The notes: generated by a model from the letters alone, not told the origin. A stretch of 64,000 nt of DNA from Candidatus Magasanikiibacteriota bacterium (GCA_003518365.1 DOYU01000022.1:1-64000); one strand, 5' to 3'. Counted from the stretch's first letter, positions 8,079 through 18,020 are shown. Program-made: numbers and translations.

Positions 8079-8852
8079 ATGAAATTCAATGTCCTCACCA
8101 TTTTTCCAGACATGATTGACTCGTATGCACATGCGAGTATTCTTGGTCGTGGGCAAAAAGCGGGAGCCATCGATATTCGAAGTATCAACATTCGAGATTT
8201 TGCAGAAGACAAACATAGTACGGTAGACAATCCACCGTATGGTGGGGGAGCTGGTATGGTGATGAAACCAGAGCCGATTTATAAAGCATTGAAATCAGTC
8301 GACGCCATTCCATTTTCAAAAGAGGACGGATTGAATAAATTGAAAAAGATTTTTACTGGCAAACTTGCAAAAAAGAAACGCACGGTCGTATTGTCACCAC
8401 GCGGAAGACAGTTTGATCAGCGCATTGCAGAAGAGTGGGCAAAGCTCGATGAACTTACACTCGTGTGTGGACGATACGAGGGGATTGATCAGCGTGTTAT
8501 TGACCACATGATTGATGAAGAAATTTCGGTGGGGCCATATGTGCTTGCTGGCGGAGAACTTGGCGCGCTTGCGATAGTAGAAGCTGTGAGCCGTTTGATT
8601 CCGGGCGTTCTTGGTAATCCTGGTTCGTTGGCTGAAGAAACGTTTGGAATGCAGAATGTAGAATATAGAATGAAGAATGAACAAGGGAAATTTGAAATTA
8701 GAAATTTGAAATTAGAAATTGATGCGGAGTATCCTCAATATACAAAACCGTCGGATTTTAAAGGATGGAAAGTGCCAGGAGTCTTGCTAAGCGGGGATCA
8801 TAAAAAGATTGAGGAGTGGCGGAAATCGGAACGTAGAAACGGGAGAGAATGA
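8079..8852 (+). CDS. trmD: tRNA (guanine-37-N1)-methyltransferase TrmD, with repeat-derived linker
   Basis: 257 aa from the ATG at 8079 (MKFNVLTIFPDM). It methylates G37 of tRNAs using SAM in the deep trefoil knot. Visible: FNVLTIFPDMIDSY at the start, the DNPPYGGGAGMVMKPEP loop, LVCGRYEGIDQRVIDH and ISVGPYVLAGGELGALAIVEAVSRLIPGV of the knot, and the C-terminal FKGWKVPGVLLSGDHKKIEEWR. The flexible linker between the two domains (residues about 190-215, nt 8653-8721) is made of two heptanucleotide repeat tracts, giving a basic low-complexity peptide. The core motifs are intact, so the enzyme should work. Its usual partners rpsP, rimM and rplS are absent here. Confidence 0.96.
   Translation: MKFNVLTIFPDMIDSYAHASILGRGQKAGAIDIRSINIRDFAEDKHSTVDNPPYGGGAGMVMKPEPIYKALKSVDAIPFSKEDGLNKLKKIFTGKLAKKKRTVVLSPRGRQFDQRIAEEWAKLDELTLVCGRYEGIDQRVIDHMIDEEISVGPYVLAGGELGALAIVEAVSRLIPGVLGNPGSLAEETFGMQNVEYRMKNEQGKFEIRNLKLEIDAEYPQYTKPSDFKGWKVPGVLLSGDHKKIEEWRKSERRNGRE
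8653..8721 (+). repeat. Two heptamer tracts inside trmD
   Basis: First tract (8654-8681): GAATGTA, GAATATA, GAATGAA, GAATGAA. Second tract (8687-8721): GAAATTT and GAAATTA alternating, then GAAATTG. Both have a 7-nt period and together stay in frame. Confidence 0.85.
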
Positions 8853-8960
8853 GAGACTTAGAGCGCTAGAGTATGAGGCTCTTTTCTAAGACTCTAAAAC
8901 CTAATTCTCTAATACTCCAGATTTATCCCCACACTGTGGAAATATCCTCAGTTTTAGCCC

Positions 8961-8989
8961 TTGACAGACCTCTTCGTTTCCTATATGAT
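8961..8989 (+). promoter_or_regulatory. 16S rRNA promoter
   Basis: TTGACA (8961-8966), 17-bp spacer, TATGAT (8984-8989): near consensus, as expected for an rRNA gene. The spacer end GTTTCCTA is shared with the tuf promoter at 29610-29638. The transcript start is near 8996, leaving a leader of about 370 nt. Confidence 0.85.
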
Positions 8990-8995
8990 GCGAAG

Positions 8996-9364
8996 GCACT
9001 GAAAGAAAGAATCATTACAAGTCAGCCATTCTCAAGTCCGTAACGTGGAAACTGAGAGTAGGAAGAGTAACGAAATTTTGTTCCGATAGATATCGAAACA
9101 AAACGACGTTTCTCTTTTTCTTTTTGAGCCAACTCGTGAGAGTGTGGTAGAGGAGAAACTTGATCATTACAATTCAACCAGCAACTAAAAAGTAAGGTTC
9201 ACACAATACCTTCCTCGGTATTGTGCGAAACACACATGTACACGATATTAGCAGATCGATGTACATGCATTCACATTAAAAATGTGACAAGAACAATTTG
9301 AGCCTATTCAAAAACACTCAAACATTGATTTTACACTCTTCTTCGGAAGAGATTACAATCTTTC
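8996..9364 (+). promoter_or_regulatory. 16S precursor leader with processing stem (5' arm)
   Basis: A transcribed leader with no ORF. It holds several hairpins, for example CACAATACC/GGTATTGTG at 9203-9229 and TTTTGTT/AACAAAA around 9077-9105. The segment 9261-9302 (starting GTACATGCATTCACAT) is nearly the reverse complement of 10982-11024 behind the gene. Together they form a stem of about 42 bp with a handful of mismatches that closes the whole 16S precursor, the usual substrate for RNase III-type processing. Confidence 0.8.
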
Positions 9365-10857
<1,493 letters not shown>

Positions 10858-11111
10858 TGGAGTTACTCTATCGAAAGATAGTGAACTACTAGTCGATCTT
10901 GATGTTTTCCATCAAGATTATCCAGTTGAAGTACACTGGAACCATTCTGAACTTGGTTCAGGGTGAAACATAACCGAATACCTCAATTTGTCTCTTGTCA
11001 CATTTGTGATGTGAATCCATGTACCACAAGGGTACATGATTAAAAATCTTACTACGTTCTGGTTGAATGCTCGCAGTGAACCGTTCTGGTTCACTCGTTG
11101 AATTGTATACG
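10858..11111 (+). promoter_or_regulatory. 16S trailer with processing stem (3' arm)
   Basis: Holds a series of hairpins (for example ATCTTGATG/CATCAAGAT at about 10896-10919). The segment 10982-11024 pairs with 9261-9302 to close the precursor. No 23S, 5S or tRNA sequence was found in it. Confidence 0.75.
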
Positions 11112-11139
11112 AAAACTCCCGAAAGGGAGTTTTTTTTTT
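11112..11139 (+). terminator. 16S rRNA terminator
   Basis: AAAACTCCC, GAAA tetraloop, GGGAGTTTT with a long T run. The same hairpin ends the sortase gene at 15998-16023. It shows that 16S is transcribed alone. Confidence 0.92.
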
Positions 11140-11485
11140 AAAATTTTGTTGTGTACGTTGAGTATAATTTCGTATGTGAGTATAGGTGTTGTATCAGCAT
11201 AGCTACTATCTATAGTAGAGTTACTATGTTACTATATAGATAGGCTAAATATCATCTTAGATATTGTTAAGAAAAATTGGCTCGATTGGGTAGTGTTGTT
11301 TTTAATACAATTCTAAAAATAGAAACTCAACTTCTAATATACTAAAAAAAATATCAAAAACGTTTGATGTAAAGGTCGATAATTTTATATACATAAAACA
11401 AATTTTCATATTATTTGAAGGAAGCAAAAGATAGGAGAGTCTGAAAAAAGGTTTTATCGCAGTATTAATACATAATAAAAATAAT
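11140..11485. other. AT-rich gap before the surface-protein genes
   Basis: 346 nt without a credible ORF or RNA gene. A TATAAT at 11163-11168 could be a -10 box for the next gene, but no matching -35 is visible. Confidence 0.4.
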
Positions 11486-12805
11486 ATGAAAAAAGGGAAT
11501 AAACTATCAATAGCAATTGCATTGGTCGTTTTTTTTATGTTCACAGCTTTGCCAGGTACTACTGTAGCGGCTGGTCCGACAGCAGTACATCTTGGTTCAG
11601 CAAGTGATTTTGTCATTTTGGCAAAGTCAGGGATCTCAACTACGGGGGCTACCTCAGTTGTTGGAGATATTGGTGTAAGTCCCATTAGCGCAACTGCCAT
11701 GACTGGCTTTGGGTTGATAATGGATGCTTCAAATATATTTTCTACATCCGCTGTACTCACTGGAAAAGCATACGCAGCCGACTATATGACTCCTACACCA
11801 GCTAACATGACTACGGCGGTAAGCAATATGGAAACCGCGTACACCGATGCAGCAGGAAGGACAAATCCGATAGAGACTGAATTGGGTGCTGGAAACATTG
11901 GTGGCATGACACTCGCTCCAGGGCTGTATAAATGGAGCACTGGCGTGACAATACCAACGGATCTTACTCTCTCTGGTGGTGCAAATGATGTTTGGATTTT
12001 TCAGATAGCGCAAAATCTCACGATAAGTTCCGCTATGAAAATTGTCTTGAGCGGTGGTGCACAGGCATCAAACGTCTTCTGGCAGGTTGCTGGTCAAACG
12101 ACGCTTGGTACAAATGCTGAATTTAGTGGAAATATATTAGGGCAAACGGCAATTGTATTGAACACTGGTGCAGTATTGAACGGGAGAGCGTTGTCGCAGA
12201 CCGCAGTGACGCTTGATGCCAATATTGTTTCGGTTCCTACTCTTTCTGTAGTGACACCTACCAATGGTTCATGTTCTCCTACTCATTATAGTTGTACTAT
12301 TGGTACTAGTACGAGCAACGTGAGTAGTACTACAGCCTGGACATGGTCTTGTACAGGTACAGATGGTGGTACGGATGCTTCGTGTTCGGAAACAAAATCA
12401 TCTACTCCGACACCAACTCCAACACCAACACTGACACCTACACCGACCAACGGTTCATGTTCTGATACCCATTATAGTTGTATTGTTGGTACTAGTACGA
12501 GCAACGTGAGCGGTACCACAGCCTGGACATGGTCTTGTACTGGTGTAGATGGTGGTACGGATGCTTCGTGTTCGGAAACAAAATCATCTACTCCGACACC
12601 AACTCCAACTCTGTCACCAACATCGGCAGCAGCTGTAGTTCCGACTCTGTCACCAACATCGGAAGCAACTGTAGTTCCGAGTTTGCCAAATACAGGGATT
12701 TTGTCTAACGAAAGTAACATACCATGGTATGTTATAATTTCGTCTGGTCTTTTCGTGGCTCTGTTCTCGCTCTACTTAGTTCGAAGAAAACAAGTAAATA
12801 ATTAA
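11486..12805 (+). CDS. DUF3494 ice-binding-like surface protein with LPXTG anchor
   Basis: 439 aa. Residues 1-28 form a signal peptide. Residues about 33-250 are a DUF3494 domain (beta-solenoid fold of ice-binding proteins and adhesins): LGSASDFVILAKSGIS, TSVVGDIGVSP, then GGMTLAPGLYKWSTGV, DVWIFQIAQNLTIS and NVFWQVAGQTTLGT. Then come two nearly identical modules of about 60 aa with four Cys each (from nt about 12261 and 12445), separated by Thr-Pro linkers. The C-terminus is a sorting signal: LPNTG (400-404), a hydrophobic helix, then RRKQ. It is probably exported, cut at LPXTG and linked to the envelope by the sortase two genes on. Ice binding is not certain; many DUF3494 proteins in non-cold organisms may be adhesins. 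Confidence 0.9.
   Translation: MKKGNKLSIAIALVVFFMFTALPGTTVAAGPTAVHLGSASDFVILAKSGISTTGATSVVGDIGVSPISATAMTGFGLIMDASNIFSTSAVLTGKAYAADYMTPTPANMTTAVSNMETAYTDAAGRTNPIETELGAGNIGGMTLAPGLYKWSTGVTIPTDLTLSGGANDVWIFQIAQNLTISSAMKIVLSGGAQASNVFWQVAGQTTLGTNAEFSGNILGQTAIVLNTGAVLNGRALSQTAVTLDANIVSVPTLSVVTPTNGSCSPTHYSCTIGTSTSNVSSTTAWTWSCTGTDGGTDASCSETKSSTPTPTPTPTLTPTPTNGSCSDTHYSCIVGTSTSNVSGTTAWTWSCTGVDGGTDASCSETKSSTPTPTPTLSPTSAAAVVPTLSPTSEATVVPSLPNTGILSNESNIPWYVIISSGLFVALFSLYLVRRKQVNN
12261..12598 (+). repeat. Tandem 60-aa module with Thr-Pro linkers
   Basis: Two nearly identical DNA segments (about 12261-12412 and 12445-12598). Each encodes a Cys-rich module beginning TNGSCS and ending CSETKSSTPTPTP. Confidence 0.85.
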
Positions 12806-12852
12806 AAACTTAATAATTCACTTAGTAGAGTAACAACGACTGGATCTAATAT

Positions 12853-15267
12853 ATGAATTTATACAAGAAGAGTTTACATAAGCATGTAATAGTAACAGTA
12901 CTGGTTTTTTCTCTCATTATCGGTTTCACTTGGTTAAGTAATGTGTCCGCGGTAATACCGCCAGACCGTACCTTTGGTATAACAAACACCTATTCTGTGT
13001 ATGGTCATGCAGGGATTACAAATGCTGATGCAGGGACTCGTGTTTGGGGAAATGTTGGTGACAATAATGTTGGTTATGCCGGTTTTACAGCCATACAAGT
13101 TCCTGACGGAATCATAAATACTACAACGGCAAGTGGAACCGCAATTGAGAATGACGCTTCCTCAGTGTATGACAGTTTAATGTCAGCTACTCAAGGGACT
13201 CCCGCTGGAGTTGTTACAAGTCTTGATTTAGCTGGGACTCATACTGTACTCAATGGCAATCCTATCACACCAGGTGTTTATAATGTCGGAGCGACAACTT
13301 TGAATGGTGCTGTCGAACTTTCTGGTGCGGGTGTTTATATTTTTCGAAGTAGCGCTAGTCTAACTATTGCTACTTCTGGAGGAACGATGACCTTATCCAA
13401 TGGAGCTACTCCTTGCAATGTGTTTTGGGCAGTTCCCGCCTCCATGACGATTGGAACAGGGTCTCATATCGAAGGAACGATTATTGCGAAAACCGGTCTT
13501 ATATCACTTGCAACTGGTGCAAGTTTGGTGGGTCGAGCCATTTCTCTTGTTTCTCAAGTGACATTGGATAATAATCAAATTACTGAACCAACATGTACAC
13601 CAATTCCTGCCACACTTCATGTCGTTAAAACGGTAATTAACGATAATGGTGGTACAGCAACTTCTTCTGATTTTACACTCAATGTTACTGGAACAAATGT
13701 TTCTACAAGCTCATTTGCCGGCTCTGCTACTGGTGTGGACGTTACGTTGGACGCTGGTACTTATGAAGTAGCAGAATCAATCGTTCCTACTGGCTATTCA
13801 CAAACAGCTTCTGCTGATTGTTCAGGAACAATTGCGTTTGGTGAAACCAAAACCTGTACCATTACTAATGACGACATCACACCCCATCTTATTGTAAAAA
13901 AAACTGTCATCACTGATAATGGTGGTACGGCAACTTCTTCTGATTTTACACTCAATGTTACTGGCACAAATGTTGCTACCAGCTCATTTGCCGGCTCCGC
14001 TGTTGGTGTAGATGTTACGTTGGATGCTGGTACTTATGAAGTAACAGAACCAATTGTCCCCGTTGGGTATTCACAAACAGGTTCTGGTGATTGTTCTGGA
14101 ACAATTGCGTTGGGTGAAACTAAAACATGTACTATTACTAATGATGACATTGCACCCCAGCTTGTCGTGAATAAATTAGTCGTCAACGACAGCGGTCGTA
14201 CCAAAGTTATTTCTGATTTTCCACTTTTTATTGATGGTGTTAGCGTAACGTCAGGAGTTGCTAGTACAACTGTAATAGGATTACATACAGTTTCTGAAAC
14301 TGCTGATTCTGGTTATACGTCTTCCATTGGTGGTGATGATTGTGCTGCAGATGGCACTATTACTCTTGCGTTGGGTGATGTGAAGACCTGTACCATTGTC
14401 AATGACGACATTGCACAATCCTCAGGAGGAGGTGGTGGTTCATACTATGCACCAGTGCCACCTCTTATTGATGTGGTGAAAGTACCAAGCCCATTGGCTC
14501 TACCGAAAGGACCTGGCAATGTAGAGTATACTTATACGCTTCGTAATATTGGAACTGTTTCGGTGAGTAATATAACAATGGTCGGAGATACCTGCAGTCC
14601 CATAACTCTGATTTCGGGCGACACGAATGCTGATGCTAGACTTGATGTAAATGAAACATGGGTTTACACGTGTTCCACAATCCTTACAAAAACTCATACG
14701 AATATTATTACTGCGACTGGTTGGGCTAATGGTATAAGTGCAAGTGATATTGCAAACGCCACAGTTGTGGTTGGTATTCCAGTTGTTCCACCATTGATTC
14801 ATGTGACAAAAGTTCCAAACACATTGGTGCTCTCCGCCGGAGGAGGAATGGTTACGTATACCAATAAAGTCACTAACCCAGGAACGGTAGCGTTATCCAA
14901 TGTTTACCTCACTGATGATAAATGTGGTCCGGTGAAATATATTTCCGGCGACATGAATGGTAATTCAAAACTTGATACCACCGAGACGTGGGTTTATACT
15001 TGCCAATCAACACTCGCCAAAACCACCGTGAACACAATCACTGCGAGTGGAGAAGCCAATGGTCTGACAAACAAAGACTTTGCAATCGCTACTGTTGTCG
15101 TAGCCGCTACTCGAACCCTTGCTGTTCCAGTATCTGTCGTTCCTAAATTGCCAGATACAGGAGTTCACCAAGGAGAAAAGAGTATTCCTTGGAATATAAT
15201 TGTACCGACGAGTATCTTTGCGATGTTGACTCTTTTCTATGTTGTTCGAAGAAAACAAACAGCGTAA
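12853..15267 (+). CDS. DUF3494 surface protein with SpaA-like repeats and LPXTG anchor
   Basis: 804 aa. N-terminal signal (about 1-33), then a DUF3494 domain (about 37-245; TRVWGNVGDN, PITPGVYNVG, GVYIFRSSASLTI, NVFWAVPASMTIGTG). Residues about 255-520 hold three prealbumin/SpaA-like repeats, the first two nearly identical (ATSSDFTLNVTGTNV, GTYEV, GETKTCTITNDD). Two DUF11-like repeats follow (about 540-745; VSNITMVGDTCSP and ALSNVYLTDDKCGP, each ending in NETWVYTC or TETWVYTC). The C-terminus is LPDTG (766-770), a membrane helix and RRKQ. A long stalked, sortase-anchored surface protein, paralogous in its head domain to the gene just before it and probably co-transcribed with it and the sortase. 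Confidence 0.9.
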   Translation: MNLYKKSLHKHVIVTVLVFSLIIGFTWLSNVSAVIPPDRTFGITNTYSVYGHAGITNADAGTRVWGNVGDNNVGYAGFTAIQVPDGIINTTTASGTAIENDASSVYDSLMSATQGTPAGVVTSLDLAGTHTVLNGNPITPGVYNVGATTLNGAVELSGAGVYIFRSSASLTIATSGGTMTLSNGATPCNVFWAVPASMTIGTGSHIEGTIIAKTGLISLATGASLVGRAISLVSQVTLDNNQITEPTCTPIPATLHVVKTVINDNGGTATSSDFTLNVTGTNVSTSSFAGSATGVDVTLDAGTYEVAESIVPTGYSQTASADCSGTIAFGETKTCTITNDDITPHLIVKKTVITDNGGTATSSDFTLNVTGTNVATSSFAGSAVGVDVTLDAGTYEVTEPIVPVGYSQTGSGDCSGTIALGETKTCTITNDDIAPQLVVNKLVVNDSGRTKVISDFPLFIDGVSVTSGVASTTVIGLHTVSETADSGYTSSIGGDDCAADGTITLALGDVKTCTIVNDDIAQSSGGGGGSYYAPVPPLIDVVKVPSPLALPKGPGNVEYTYTLRNIGTVSVSNITMVGDTCSPITLISGDTNADARLDVNETWVYTCSTILTKTHTNIITATGWANGISASDIANATVVVGIPVVPPLIHVTKVPNTLVLSAGGGMVTYTNKVTNPGTVALSNVYLTDDKCGPVKYISGDMNGNSKLDTTETWVYTCQSTLAKTTVNTITASGEANGLTNKDFAIATVVVAATRTLAVPVSVVPKLPDTGVHQGEKSIPWNIIVPTSIFAMLTLFYVVRRKQTA
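13606..14158 (+). repeat. Two nearly identical SpaA-like repeats in tandem
   Basis: Segments of about 276 nt starting at about 13606 and 13882, nearly identical at DNA level, pointing to recent duplication. A third, more divergent unit follows from 14158. Confidence 0.8.
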
Positions 15268-15297
15268 TCTCAAACATTGAGGAGAATGAGTAGATCA

Positions 15298-15322
15298 ATG
15301 CCAGACAAGAGTTTGTCTGGCA
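15298..15322 (+). terminator. Hairpin between the adhesin and the sortase
   Basis: TGCCAGACAA, GAG loop, TTTGTCTGGCA: a 10-bp stem followed by a mixed stretch ending in TTTTTTT. It looks like a terminator or attenuator, yet it overlaps the first codons of the longest sortase frames. Confidence 0.55.
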
Positions 15323-15981
15323 TTTGCGGTTATGATTTTTTTGCAAAATATATGTGGCTAAAAATTTTCTCAAAACGAGTATTGTTGATAGTTGCCCCCG
15401 CAGGGCTTGTTCCCTTTGTTGTGGTATTCTTTTTTATTTTTATTTCAAAAAATTCGATTCAAGGTAGTTCGGTCGTGCTTGTCGAAAATGCTGTTGCTCA
15501 GTCAAATCAGGAGCAAATAATTCAAGAAGAGTTCAGTGTCGGGCTACCTGTGCGTCTTCAGATCCCTGCGATTGATGTTGATGCTGCTGTTATTTCCGTA
15601 GGGATTACCTCTGATGGGGAAATGGATGTACCAAAAAACCCTGCCGAAGTGGCATGGTATAGTCTCGGTTCACGTCCTGGAGAGATCGGTAGCGCCGTTA
15701 TTGCGGGACACTATGATCAAAAAAATAATAAGCCGGCGGTATTTACCAATTTGCATACCTTACAGAAGGGAGATAAAATATTCATTAAAAATGAAGAAGG
15801 ATCAACCATCACTTTTGTTGTGCGTGAAATTTTAATATATGACAAAAGCAAGGATGCTACAGATGTATTTATTTCAAACGATGGGAAGGCTCATCTCAAC
15901 TTCATTACGTGTGCGGGAGTTTGGAATAGTTCGGAAACAACGTACTCTGAGCGACTCATCGTGTTTACTGATAAAGAATAG
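15298..15981 (+). CDS. Sortase (class D/E/F-like transpeptidase)
   Basis: About 227 aa from the ATG at 15298. It cuts LPXTG-type signals and links surface proteins to the envelope. A membrane anchor (about residues 25-48) precedes a catalytic beta-barrel with the His in VIAGHYDQ (about residue 137), the Cys in ITCAGVW (about 205) and the Arg in YSERLIVF (about 218), the full sortase triad. It directly follows two genes with LPNTG and LPDTG sorting signals, which are the likely substrates. The start is unsure: ATG 15286 sits too close to the GAGGAG, and ATG 15352 would clear the hairpin at 15298-15322. Confidence 0.9.
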   Translation: MPDKSLSGICGYDFFAKYMWLKIFSKRVLLIVAPAGLVPFVVVFFFIFISKNSIQGSSVVLVENAVAQSNQEQIIQEEFSVGLPVRLQIPAIDVDAAVISVGITSDGEMDVPKNPAEVAWYSLGSRPGEIGSAVIAGHYDQKNNKPAVFTNLHTLQKGDKIFIKNEEGSTITFVVREILIYDKSKDATDVFISNDGKAHLNFITCAGVWNSSETTYSERLIVFTDKE

Positions 15982-15997
15982 TGCTGAATTGAATATT

Positions 15998-16023
15998 AAA
16001 AAACTCCCGAAAGGGAGTTTTTT
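15998..16023. terminator. Sortase terminator, bidirectional
   Basis: AAAAAACTCCC, GAAA, GGGAGTTTTTT. The same hairpin core ends the 16S unit. It also serves the convergent minus-strand gene. Confidence 0.92.
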
Positions 16024-16027
16024 GTTA

Positions 16028-16477
16028 TTATTTTTTTCGGAGGATTGATATCGCTTGTAGTATTCCTGTCATAATAGCGGAAGGAATGCTGGATAGTATC
16101 ATGAATACCAGAATAATGGGAGCGACAATGATCATGTCACCATCTTCGAATGGTGGCCAAAACATGAATACCCCATATAAAAATGGCAATATGAATGTGC
16201 CAAGAAAAAGGTATTTCGTTATTTTTGCATAGTGTGAGATGGGTATACTGCTCAGGACAGATATACCTACAAGAACACCGAGGAGTATGCCTGATATTGC
16301 ACCAAATGATCCGCAGGATTCATATCCTTGCATATGAAAAATAGCATCAATGAGTGGCCAGCAGCCATAGTTGCCTCCGTAGCCGGTCATGGCAAGAAAT
16401 CCAGCAATACCAAAGGTTGTACCACCAAACATGCCTGCAATAAACTGAGCCAATTTTTTTGAGTTTTGTATTTGCAT
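16028..16477 (-). CDS. Small integral membrane protein, 149 aa
   Basis: Not recognised. Four hydrophobic segments (about 10-32, 58-80, 88-108, 118-142) with Gly-rich first helices and a short Cys-containing loop (YGCWPLID, YESCGSF). The tail is basic (ILRKK). It lies 7 nt downstream of the lipoprotein gene on the same strand, so they are likely co-transcribed. No start-site Shine-Dalgarno is evident. Confidence 0.6.
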   Translation of the reverse strand: MQIQNSKKLAQFIAGMFGGTTFGIAGFLAMTGYGGNYGCWPLIDAIFHMQGYESCGSFGAISGILLGVLVGISVLSSIPISHYAKITKYLFLGTFILPFLYGVFMFWPPFEDGDMIIVAPIILVFMILSSIPSAIMTGILQAISILRKK

Positions 16478-16484
16478 ATATGTA

Positions 16485-16898
16485 TTACTCAGGAAGTTCG
16501 TCTCTGGTTGCGCGCCATGTTTCGAGTGATTCTATCTCGCCCGTGAGTTCATTTAGATGCGTGACAGTGTCGCCAGTAGTACTGATATAAAATATCCAGA
16601 GGGTGACCGTATGTGTATCGTGATCTTCAAAAACTTGAACAGGATACATATCTCCTTCTCTGTGTTCCTTATCTATCCGCACACTGACAGTCACATCACC
16701 ATTACTGACGTCACGTATTTCTTGTGATTTTTCAGAAATTTCTGGTACATCTGCATAGAGTTTTTCAATGAGCATCGTTTCGTTTGGTGCTGAGGTATCA
16801 GTTGCTGACGTATTTCTAGGTGTACGATCTGAATGAACAGCGCAGCCTGCACCGATAAGTAACAAGCCAACAATAAACAGAAAGAAGGGTTTTTTCAT
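16485..16898 (-). CDS. Predicted lipoprotein, 137 aa, paralog of the 21964-22404 product
   Basis: Starts MKKPFFLFIVGLLLIGAGCAV: a short signal peptide with a lipobox ending at the Cys, so it is probably an envelope-anchored lipoprotein. The mature part shares long matches with the protein at 21964-22404: VPEISEKSQEIR, VSVRIDKE, GDMYPV and LNELTGEIESLETWRA. Function unknown; the pair defines a small family with a beta-rich globular domain. The ATG at 16898 was chosen over longer frames because of the signal peptide. Confidence 0.75.
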   Translation of the reverse strand: MKKPFFLFIVGLLLIGAGCAVHSDRTPRNTSATDTSAPNETMLIEKLYADVPEISEKSQEIRDVSNGDVTVSVRIDKEHREGDMYPVQVFEDHDTHTVTLWIFYISTTGDTVTHLNELTGEIESLETWRATRDELPE

Positions 16899-16906
16899 AC
16901 GGGGAA

Positions 16907-17332
16907 TTATTGTTGTGTTGGCATGGTTGCTGGCATTATTTTTTTTTTGCGCATGAATAGTGGTTTGTATTGATCCCAATAGACATAACCGAAGTATATT
17001 TCAATAAGGCATACGATGAGACCTGTCACGACATACACTGGTGCAATCATTGCATTGAATACGACAACACCGACGGCAATCGGTGCAAGGAAAATGACGG
17101 CCAGTGCTGGAAATATGTTGAAGAGAAGCATGAGGCCAGCGATTACCTCAGTTATTTTTATCATGTAGAATAAGCCGTTTGTTTGGAGTGCAACAAGTGC
17201 ATCTATCATCGGCGCTGGGACTCCTTGCATATCGCCTCCGCCGAAGAGGCCCCCGATGCCACTAAAGAGGAAGAAGAGGGCAAAGAGGGTGCGGAGAGTG
17301 TGGACGACGTACTTATTTTTGAGTTTTGACAT
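16907..17332 (-). CDS. DoxX-like membrane protein, 141 aa
   Basis: Four hydrophobic helices, with FALFFLFSGIGGLFG in the first and KITEVIAGLMLLFNIFPALAVIFLAPI in the second and third, as in the DoxX/DoxD-like family, whose members are often tied to thiol or redox stress. Start at the ATG at 17330-17332 (MSKLKNKYV); the longer frame to 17416 runs into the promoter of the divergent gene. The precise role is unknown. It lies 8 nt upstream of the lipoprotein gene on the same strand. Confidence 0.7.
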   Translation of the reverse strand: MSKLKNKYVVHTLRTLFALFFLFSGIGGLFGGGDMQGVPAPMIDALVALQTNGLFYMIKITEVIAGLMLLFNIFPALAVIFLAPIAVGVVVFNAMIAPVYVVTGLIVCLIEIYFGYVYWDQYKPLFMRKKKIMPATMPTQQ

Positions 17333-17409
17333 AGAAAATAAATTAATACTGATATAGTATCTCACATTTTTTCTTAGAAAGTAAAGGTATTGGAATGTTT
17401 GTTCTACGC

Positions 17410-17438
17410 TTGACAAATGTTGAAAATTGTGTTTATAT
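17410..17438 (+). promoter_or_regulatory. Promoter of the 143-aa orphan gene
   Basis: TTGACA (17410-17415), 17-bp spacer, TTATAT (17433-17438), 35 nt upstream of the start codon. Confidence 0.7.
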
Positions 17439-17473
17439 CATCTGAATTCCTTTGACTAACTGGGAGGGAAGGA

Positions 17474-17905
17474 ATGAAGCGCTGGTTCAAAACGATAGCC
17501 TTTGCGATTTTGGCTCTCATGACTATCGTACTGATTGTCATGGCGAAGCCACAGAGCATAGGTGAATGGGTGTTTTTGCTCATATATGTTGTGTCCTTTC
17601 TGTATATCAGCATCTTTTCCTTGGCAGAACAAAAGGTTTCTGATGCTGCTACTCGCAAATCAAATGAGTTTGTATTGTCGGTCGACCTGTCTTTGCCAGA
17701 GGTCCCTGCGCATCTCCGAGCACAGTGTCGAAGAGAGCTGCTCACGCTGTTCCATAGAGGTATAGTGGGCGTGCCTAAAGTTCACAACTTGGATACCGCC
17801 AGAGAAGGTGGATCTGAGTATCGTCAGTACGCGGATGATCAGGAGCAAGTGAAGCGCTTCGTGGCTGAGATGCAAGCTGTGGTGGATCGGTACGGCTTGA
17901 GGTAG
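17474..17905 (+). CDS. Orphan membrane-anchored protein, 143 aa
   Basis: Not recognised. Two adjacent hydrophobic helices (about residues 7-25 and 32-50), then a soluble C-terminal part (about 60-143) rich in Arg, Glu and Asp and probably helical. The start ATG has a strong GGAGGGAAGGA site just upstream. The promoter at 17410-17438 is close to consensus, and a hairpin terminator lies at 17973-18020. Composition is richer in G+C than the DoxX gene beside it. It fits the pattern of the orphan cassettes: single gene, own promoter, good ribosome site, strong hairpin behind. Confidence 0.65.
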   Translation: MKRWFKTIAFAILALMTIVLIVMAKPQSIGEWVFLLIYVVSFLYISIFSLAEQKVSDAATRKSNEFVLSVDLSLPEVPAHLRAQCRRELLTLFHRGIVGVPKVHNLDTAREGGSEYRQYADDQEQVKRFVAEMQAVVDRYGLR

Positions 17906-17972
17906 TCGTGGCTGGCATGAAAATGCCGCTCGTAATACACCGCCTAGGAGCCAGGTTTTTGTGCTCCCGTAT

Positions 17973-18020
17973 GCAACCCCGTCGATTGAGTTCGACGCGA
18001 CAAGGGTTGCTTTGCTTTTT
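17973..18020 (+). terminator. Terminator of the 143-aa orphan gene
   Basis: Outer stem GCAACCC/GGGTTGC around an inner CGTCGA/TCGACG hairpin, followed by TTTGCTTTTT. A second small hairpin, GGCAT/ATGCC, lies at 17914-17927. Confidence 0.75.

Noticed and set aside
10858..11485. 23S or 5S rRNA downstream of 16S
   Set aside because: No conserved 23S or 5S segments; the transcript ends at the terminator at 11112-11139.
12412..12640. Thr-Pro repeats as a separate gene or frameshift region
   Set aside because: They are normal low-complexity linkers of a surface protein, continuous in frame.
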